Source: DASTOB01 sp035720425
GTDB lineage: Bacteria > Chloroflexota > Limnocylindria > Limnocylindrales > CSP1-4
NCBI GenBank assembly: GCA_035720425.1
Contig: DASTOB010000002.1
Span: 1-18,359 of the forward strand
Direction of reading: 5' to 3'
DNA: 18,359 bases
The translations under genes were made by a program, and so were the position numbers. Positions 13,302-18,359 of the stretch are shown piece after piece. The notes beneath the pieces were generated by a model. It was not told the origin of the DNA and made no database searches. It was given only the letters and a program-made list of their open reading frames with translations. The first letter of the stretch is position 1. Each line of letters opens with the position of its first letter.

Positions 13302-15617
13302 ATGACGATCCGGACGGAGCCGCGCCGCTCGGCACCGATCGCACCCGCGCACAGCGCACCGGATGCGCTCATCGTCGAGTCCGGCGCCGTGACGAGCGGG
13401 CGTGTCCGGACGGCGCCGCTCCGACGCGAGGGCCCTGCCAAGCTGACCGGCGAGGCGAAGTACGCCGACGACCTCGTGTTCCCGGGTGCCTGGTACGGGG
13501 CGACGATCCGGTCGACGGAGCCGCGGGCCCGGCTGCTCGGCCTCGATCTCGACGACGGCTTCGACTGGAGCCGCGTCGTCGTCGTCACCGCGGCGGACAT
13601 CCCGGGCGACAACGTCGTCTCGCTCATCAGCGACGACCAGCCCGTCCTCGTTCCGGTCGGCGGCGAGATCCGCCATCACGCCGAGCCGCTCGCCCTCATC
13701 GCGGCGCCGGACCGGGAGGTGCTCCGTGCCGCCCGCCGGGCGATCACCGCACGGACGGAGCGCCTCGATCCGGTCTTCGACCCCGAGGCGAGCGACCACG
13801 AGTTCGCCCACTACGACATCGCGACCGGCGATCTCGACGCGGGCTTCGCGTCAGCGGACCTCGTCGTCGAGGGCACGTATCGGGTCGGCCACCAGGAGCA
13901 GCTGTACATCGAGAACAACGCGATCATCGCCGTTCCGCGCGACGACGGTGGAGTGACCGTGACGGGCTCGCTCCAGTGCCCGTACTACATCCACAAGGCG
14001 CTCAAGCGGACGCTCCGGCTGTCGGACACGCAGGCCCACGTCGTCCAGGCAGAGACCGGCGGCGGGTTCGGCGGCAAGGAGGAGTACCCGTCGATCGTCG
14101 CCCTCCATGCCGCGCTCCTCGCCCGCGCCTGCGGCAAGCCGGTGCGGATGATCTACGACCGCCACGAGGACCTGTCGGCGACGACGAAGCGCCACCCGGC
14201 GATCGTCCGCCATCGGACCGGCGTCCGGCGCGACGGCACGCTCGTCGCCCAGGACATCGAGGTGGTCATGGACGGCGGCGCGTACTGCACGCTCACGCCG
14301 GTCGTCCTGTCGCGTGGCGCCCTCCACGCCGGCGGGCCGTACCGCTGCCCGAACGTCCGGATCCGCGCCCGGGCGACGCGGACGAACACGCCGCCCAACG
14401 GGGCCTTCCGCGGCTTCGGCGCTCCGCAGGTCGAGTTCGCCGCGGAGACGCAGCTCAACCGGGTCGCCGAGGCGCTCGCGATCTCGCCGCTCGAGATCCG
14501 CCGGCGCAACGTCTACCGGGTCGGCGACGCGACGCCGACCGGCCAGATCCTGCGCGAGAGCGTCGCCGGCGAGGAGGTCCTGCTGCGGGCAGCGGAGGCG
14601 GCCGAGTTCGAGCGGGAGCGTGAACGGACGGCGCGGGCGCGCGCGGATGCCCCGGCTGGCCGGGCCGGCGGTCCCGGTCGCCGCGTGGCGACCGGGGTCG
14701 GCCTCGCCCTCGGCTGGCATGGCGCCGGGTTCACCGGCTCCGGCGAGGTCCATCTCGCGTCGGTCGCCTCGATCGAGCTGACCGGCGACGGCGCGATCCG
14801 GATCCTGACCGGCTCGACCGAGATGGGCCAGGGGACGAAGACGATCTTCCCCCAGCTCGTCGCGACGGAGCTCGGCGTGGCCGACGAGGCCGTCGACATC
14901 GCCCCGCAGGACACCGCGATCGTGCCGGACTCCGGGCCCACCGTCGCGTCGCGGACGGCGATGGTCGTCGGCGGCCTGCTCGTGCGGGCCGCCCGTCGCC
15001 TGCGGGCGACCGTCGAGGCGCGCAACCCGGGCCGCTCGTTCGCCGAGGCCTACGCGGACGACGCCGCGGCCCACGGCCCGACGAGGATCGACGAACAGTT
15101 CGAGCCGTACCCGGGCGTCGCGTTCGACGACGCGACGTACCGCGGCGACGCGTACCCGGCCTTCGGCTGGGCGGCCTGCACAGCCCGGGTCGAGGTCGAC
15201 CTCGACACCGGCGAGGTGGCCGTGACCGACGTCGTCGCCGCCGACGACATCGGCCGGGTCATCCACCCCGTGCTCGCCGAGGGCCAGGTCGAGGGCGGCA
15301 CGCTCCAGGCCGTCGGCTACGCGACGATCGAGGAGATCAAGCTGGCCGACGGTCGGTACCTCAACGACCGTCTCGCGACGTACATCATCCCGACCGCGCT
15401 CGACGCGCCGCGGATCACCGCGATCCTCGTCGAGGCGCCGTTCTCCGGGGCGCCGCATGGCGCCAAGGGGGTCGGCGAGCTGCCGATGGACGTCGGGGCG
15501 CCGGCCGTCGTCGCCGCCATCCACGACGCCGTTGGGGCGTGGATCCACGAGCTGCCGGCGACGCCGGAGCGGATCCTCGCCGCGCTCGGGGTCACCGGCA
15601 CGGGGTCGGCCGCATGA
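13302..15617 (+). CDS. xdhA: Xanthine dehydrogenase family, molybdopterin-binding subunit
   Basis: This is the 771-residue large subunit (E. coli-style name) that holds the molybdenum cofactor and oxidises the purine ring, for example xanthine to urate. Residues about 38-150 form the aldehyde-oxidase/XDH 'hammerhead' region, opening VRTAPLRREGPAKLTGEAKY. Cofactor and substrate motifs follow: GGGFGGKE at 253-260, with E260 matching the substrate-orienting glutamate of bovine XDH (Glu802), and FRGFGAPQ at 369-376, with R370 matching the substrate arginine (Arg880). GAKGVGE has the catalytic base E726 (Glu1261 in bovine). This trio favours a true purine oxidase over CO or aldehyde enzymes. The start is ATG 13302, with AGGAGG 13 bases upstream. 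Further upstream the frame is open but not protein-like. It ends in an ATGA overlap with the 2Fe-2S subunit. Nicotinate- or other purine-type substrates cannot be excluded. Confidence 0.93.
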   Translation: MTIRTEPRRSAPIAPAHSAPDALIVESGAVTSGRVRTAPLRREGPAKLTGEAKYADDLVFPGAWYGATIRSTEPRARLLGLDLDDGFDWSRVVVVTAADIPGDNVVSLISDDQPVLVPVGGEIRHHAEPLALIAAPDREVLRAARRAITARTERLDPVFDPEASDHEFAHYDIATGDLDAGFASADLVVEGTYRVGHQEQLYIENNAIIAVPRDDGGVTVTGSLQCPYYIHKALKRTLRLSDTQAHVVQAETGGGFGGKEEYPSIVALHAALLARACGKPVRMIYDRHEDLSATTKRHPAIVRHRTGVRRDGTLVAQDIEVVMDGGAYCTLTPVVLSRGALHAGGPYRCPNVRIRARATRTNTPPNGAFRGFGAPQVEFAAETQLNRVAEALAISPLEIRRRNVYRVGDATPTGQILRESVAGEEVLLRAAEAAEFERERERTARARADAPAGRAGGPGRRVATGVGLALGWHGAGFTGSGEVHLASVASIELTGDGAIRILTGSTEMGQGTKTIFPQLVATELGVADEAVDIAPQDTAIVPDSGPTVASRTAMVVGGLLVRAARRLRATVEARNPGRSFAEAYADDAAAHGPTRIDEQFEPYPGVAFDDATYRGDAYPAFGWAACTARVEVDLDTGEVAVTDVVAADDIGRVIHPVLAEGQVEGGTLQAVGYATIEEIKLADGRYLNDRLATYIIPTALDAPRITAILVEAPFSGAPHGAKGVGELPMDVGAPAVVAAIHDAVGAWIHELPATPERILAALGVTGTGSAA

Positions 15618-16102
15618 CCGCCTTCCGGTTCCTCGTCAACGGCGACCCGGTCGAGGTCGCGGTGCCGGGCATGCGTCGCCTGCTCGACGTCCTGCGCGAG
15701 AACCTCGGGCTGACGGGCACGAAGGAGGGCTGCGGCGAGGGCGAGTGCGGCGCGTGCTCGGTCATTCTCGACGGCGAGGTCGTCGACGCCTGCCTCGTGC
15801 CCGTCTGCCAGGTCGACGGGGGTTATGTCCGGACGGTCGAGGGACTCGCCCACCGGCGGCCCGGCGAGCGCGCGGCCGACACGGAGCTCGACGAGCTCCA
15901 GGCGGCGTTCCTCCGGACCGGCGGTGCCCAGTGCGGCATCTGCACGCCGGGCATGCTCATGGCCGCGCGGGCGTACCTCGACGCCGGCGGCGGGCCGGAC
16001 GAGGCGGCGATCCGCGAGGCGATCGCGGGCAACCTGTGCCGCTGCACGGGCTACACGAAGATCGTCGACGCGATCGCCCTCGCGGCGGGCGGCGACCGAT
16101 GA
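15614..16102 (+). CDS. xdhC: Xanthine dehydrogenase family, 2Fe-2S subunit
   Basis: This is a 162-residue small subunit (E. coli-style naming) that passes electrons from molybdenum to FAD through two 2Fe-2S clusters. The N-terminal plant-ferredoxin-type cluster has C40, C45, C48 and C60 in GCGEGECGACSVILDGEVVD plus AC. The C-terminal helical cluster has C107 and C110 in QCGICTPGM and C142 and C144 in LCRCTGY. All eight cysteines are present and the length is normal. It overlaps the large-subunit stop by four bases (ATGA at 15614), so translation is coupled. It ends in another ATGA overlap, with the 50-residue membrane peptide at 16099 rather than directly with the FAD subunit. Confidence 0.96.
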   Translation: MTAFRFLVNGDPVEVAVPGMRRLLDVLRENLGLTGTKEGCGEGECGACSVILDGEVVDACLVPVCQVDGGYVRTVEGLAHRRPGERAADTELDELQAAFLRTGGAQCGICTPGMLMAARAYLDAGGGPDEAAIREAIAGNLCRCTGYTKIVDAIALAAGGDR

Positions 16103-16251
16103 GCAGCGCGCCGGACGATCGGCCGACCACGGAGCGTCCGACGGAGGGCGGCTCGCTGACGACGCGACAGCTCGGCGGGTACGTCCTCATCGCCGCGCTC
16201 ATCCTCGCCCTCGTCCGATTCCTGCGCGGCTCGCGCGCGCGCCGGGGCTGA
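16099..16251 (+). CDS. 50-residue single-pass membrane peptide inside the XDH operon
   Basis: This small gene starts at an ATG in the ATGA overlap with the 2Fe-2S subunit and ends in TGA at 16249-16251, six bases before the FAD subunit. The product has a polar, Asp/Thr/Pro-rich N-terminus (residues 1-24). One hydrophobic helix follows at about 26-42 (LGGYVLIAALILALVRFL), and the tail is very basic (RGSRARRG). By the positive-inside rule the tail should face the cytoplasm. The composition is unlike the off-frame translations around it, and the coupling at the start argues for real expression. I do not recognise a family. It could anchor the otherwise soluble dehydrogenase to the membrane or link it to the quinone pool, but that is inference. 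It could also be a chance reading frame between two operon genes. Confidence 0.6.
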   Translation: MSSAPDDRPTTERPTEGGSLTTRQLGGYVLIAALILALVRFLRGSRARRG

Positions 16252-16257
16252 ATCGTC

Positions 16258-17121
16258 GTGCCCATCGAGCCGCCGATCGAGCTCCCGCGCACGCTCGCCG
16301 ACGCGTACGCGATCCTCGCCGGCGCACCGCACCGGCCGATCGCCGGGGGCACGGACGTGATGGTCCAGATCACCGGCGAGCTCGGACCGCCGCCGGAGCG
16401 GATGATCGACCTCGCCCGCCTCGACGACCTGCGCGGGATCTCCCTCGACGGCGACGCCCTCGTCCTCGGTGCGCTCACGACGTACACCGAGATTCGCCGC
16501 AGCGCGCTGTGTCGCGAGCACCTCCCGGCGCTCGTCGAGGCAGCGGCGACGATCGGCGCGGCCCAGATCCAGAACCGGGGCACGCTCGGCGGCAACGCGG
16601 TCAACGCATCGCCGGCCGGGGACACGCTGCCCGTGCTCCTCGCCACGGACGCGCGTCTCATCGCCGGGTCGGCGCGGGGCGAGCGGGAGATCCCGGCGAC
16701 CGGGTTCTGGACCGCCTACCGGCGGACGGCGCTCGAACCAGACGAGCTGCTGCTGCGGATTCGCATCCCGCTCGTCCCGGGCCGCGAGGTCCGCTTCCGC
16801 AAGGTCGGCACGCGCCGGGCGCAGGCGATCAGCAAGGTCGTCCTCGCGCTCGCCTGGCGCGAGGCGGGTGAGGGCGCCGGCGGCGCGTGGCGGGACGTGC
16901 GGCTCGGCCTGGGGTCGGTGGCCGACCGTCCGATCCGCGCAGCCGCGACCGAGGCCGTCGTCGAGGGGGCGGCGCCGACCGCGGAGACCGCCGACCGCGC
17001 CGCCGCGGCCCTGGCCGCCGAGATCCACCCGATCGACGACGTCCGCTCGACGGCCGACTACCGTCGCGCCGTCGCGGCCCGCGTCCTGCACCGGCTGATC
17101 CGGGACGCCGGGGGCTGGTGA
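16258..17121 (+). CDS. xdhB: Xanthine dehydrogenase family, FAD-binding subunit
   Basis: This is a 287-residue medium subunit (E. coli-style naming) that binds FAD and hands electrons to NAD+ or another acceptor. The FAD pyrophosphate loop PIAGGTDVMVQ lies at 27-37. The second family motif, IGAAQIQNRGTLGGNAVNAS then PAGD, lies at about 99-122. The C-terminal domain ends with the usual DVRSTADYRRAVAARVLHRL. It begins with GTG at 16258, six bases after the membrane peptide. No strong ribosome site is visible, so translation probably depends on reinitiation. The subunit order Mo / 2Fe-2S / (peptide) / FAD shows one operon for a three-subunit enzyme. Its TGA overlaps the ATG of malate synthase (TGATG at 17119). 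Confidence 0.93.
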   Translation: MPIEPPIELPRTLADAYAILAGAPHRPIAGGTDVMVQITGELGPPPERMIDLARLDDLRGISLDGDALVLGALTTYTEIRRSALCREHLPALVEAAATIGAAQIQNRGTLGGNAVNASPAGDTLPVLLATDARLIAGSARGEREIPATGFWTAYRRTALEPDELLLRIRIPLVPGREVRFRKVGTRRAQAISKVVLALAWREAGEGAGGAWRDVRLGLGSVADRPIRAAATEAVVEGAAPTAETADRAAAALAAEIHPIDDVRSTADYRRAVAARVLHRLIRDAGGW

Positions 17122-18359
17122 TGGACGTCCCGGCCAGGGTCGAGGTCGCCGGCTCGCCGGTGCCCGGGTCGGACCGGGTGCTGACCGCCGAGGCGCTCGC
17201 GTTCGTCGCCGACCTCGAGCGCCGCTTCAGGGCCGCGCGTGCCGGGCTCCTCGCCGCGCGGCGCGAGCGCCAGGCCGCGATCGACGCCGGCGCCGGGCTC
17301 GACTTCCGGGCCGACACGGCGCCGATCCGCGCGGCCGACTGGCGCGTCCCGGCGGCGCCGCCGGACCTCGACGACCGGCGGGTCGAGATCACCGGCCCGG
17401 CCGAGCCGAAGATGATGATCAACGCGCTCAACTCCGGCGCGCGCGTGTTCATGGCCGACCTCGAGGACGCCCTCTCCCCGACCTGGGCGAACGTCGTCGG
17501 CGGCCAGGCCGCGCTGGCCGACGCCGTGCGGCGACAGCTCACCTTCACGGCGCCGGACGGCCGTGCGTACCGGCTCGGCGAGCGGATCGCGACGCTCCTC
17601 GTCCGGCCGCGCGGCTGGCACCTCGACGAGGCGCACGTGCTCGTCGACGGCGCGCCGGCCTCCGGTTCGCTGTTCGACGTCGGGCTGTACCTCTTTCACA
17701 ACGGGCGGGAGGCGCTCGACCGCGGCACGGGTCCGTACCTCTACCTCGCCAAGCTCCAGGCGGCCGAGGAGGCGGCGCTGTGGCACGACGTGTTCGTCCA
17801 CGCCGAAGCCACACTCGGGCTGCCCGCTGGCGCGATCCGGGCGACCGTACTCATCGAGACGATCCACGCCGCGTTCCAGATGGACGAGATCCTCCACGCC
17901 CTCGGACCGCACGCCGCCGGCCTTAACGCCGGTCGCTGGGACTACCTGTTCAGCTGCATCAAGACGTTCCGCGCCCGGCGCGACCTCGTCCTGCCGGACC
18001 GGGCCCAGCTGACGATGACCGTCCCGTTCATGCGCGCGTACACGGAGCTGCTCGTGGCGACCTGCCACCGCCGCGGCGCCCACGCGATCGGCGGGATGGC
18101 CGCGTTCATCCCATCGCGCCGCGACCCCGCCGTCAACGAGACGGCGATGGCCCGCGTGCGCGACGACAAGGAGCGCGAGTCGGGCGACGGGTTCGACGGG
18201 ACGTGGGTCGCCCACCCGGACCTCGTCCCGCTTGCGACGTCGGTGTTCGACGGCGTGCTCGGCGGCGCGCCGCATCAGAAGGAACGCGTGCGCGAGGACG
18301 TGTCGGCGTCGGCCGCCGACCTCGTCGACCTGCGGGTCGACGGCGGTCGGGTGACCGAG
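17121..18359 (+). CDS. aceB: Malate synthase A (3' partial)
   Basis: The frame is open to the right edge: 413 of an expected 530 or so residues. The enzyme condenses glyoxylate with acetyl-CoA to malate and needs Mg2+. Seen in order: PAEPKMMINALNSGARVFMA then DLEDALSPTW (93-122), the glyoxylate/active-site arginine region LLVRPRGWHL (159-168), and E246 in VLIETIHAAFQM and D274 in GRWDYLFSCI, the expected Mg2+ ligands. GMAAFIPSRRDPAVNE follows. The C-terminal plug domain that carries the catalytic aspartate lies outside the window. The ATG overlaps the FAD-subunit stop (TGATG), so it is translationally coupled to xanthine dehydrogenase. This ties it to glyoxylate made from purines. A glyoxylate-shunt role is also possible, but no isocitrate lyase is in the window. 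Confidence 0.96.
   Translation, partial: MDVPARVEVAGSPVPGSDRVLTAEALAFVADLERRFRAARAGLLAARRERQAAIDAGAGLDFRADTAPIRAADWRVPAAPPDLDDRRVEITGPAEPKMMINALNSGARVFMADLEDALSPTWANVVGGQAALADAVRRQLTFTAPDGRAYRLGERIATLLVRPRGWHLDEAHVLVDGAPASGSLFDVGLYLFHNGREALDRGTGPYLYLAKLQAAEEAALWHDVFVHAEATLGLPAGAIRATVLIETIHAAFQMDEILHALGPHAAGLNAGRWDYLFSCIKTFRARRDLVLPDRAQLTMTVPFMRAYTELLVATCHRRGAHAIGGMAAFIPSRRDPAVNETAMARVRDDKERESGDGFDGTWVAHPDLVPLATSVFDGVLGGAPHQKERVREDVSASAADLVDLRVDGGRVTE

Noticed and set aside
1..18359. tRNA, rRNA, CRISPR arrays, insertion sequences or prophage genes
   Set aside because: No cloverleaf with conserved loops, repeat-spacer array or transposase/integrase motif was found on either strand.

Overview
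The window is very GC-rich DNA, with G or C at nearly every third codon position and many GTG starts. Genes are tightly packed, and stop/start overlaps of the GTGA, ATGA or TGATG type are common. Two genes have a -10-like hexamer only nine bases before the start codon, which suggests leaderless or almost leaderless messages. Together with the protein types, this suits a Chloroflexota lineage such as the Limnocylindria, or a high-GC actinobacterium. The assignment is an inference; the window has no rRNA or other marker gene.

Layout. Positions 2-439 hold the end of a TPR-repeat protein. A promoter and a perfect palindromic operator (537-577) precede a six-gene co-directional block (634-7166). 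The block encodes a SorC-type regulator, an FGGY carbohydrate kinase, an ABC importer of the NitT/TauT/THI5 type (ATPase, permease, lipoprotein) and a DAO-type FAD oxidoreductase. A small Cys/His-rich protein (7282-7485) and a twin-hairpin repeat follow, then guanine deaminase (7561-8898). A 295-base gap between convergent genes carries long inverted and direct repeats. Next come a minus-strand XRE regulator with a nuclease-like C-terminus (9194-9847) and, diverging from it, a D-aminoacylase-type amidohydrolase (9904-11496). A membrane protein gene broken by a frameshift (11598-12228) and a minus-strand degenerate GGDEF membrane protein (12259-13014) follow. The last block is a xanthine dehydrogenase operon (13302-17121). 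It runs molybdopterin subunit, 2Fe-2S subunit, a 50-residue membrane peptide and FAD subunit, and is coupled directly to malate synthase, which runs off the right edge.

How the genes fit together. Guanine deaminase turns guanine into xanthine, and the xanthine dehydrogenase would oxidise that to urate. Glyoxylate, the end product of urate/allantoin breakdown, is what malate synthase condenses with acetyl-CoA. The right two thirds therefore looks like a purine salvage-for-carbon/nitrogen region, although the urate-to-glyoxylate enzymes are not in the window. The left block pairs a sugar-type regulator and kinase with a non-sugar-type importer, and its ligand cannot be read from sequence. The least expected items are the 50-residue membrane peptide inside the XDH operon, the regulator/kinase/importer combination, the -10 inside the palindromic operator, and the structured repeat region after guanine deaminase.
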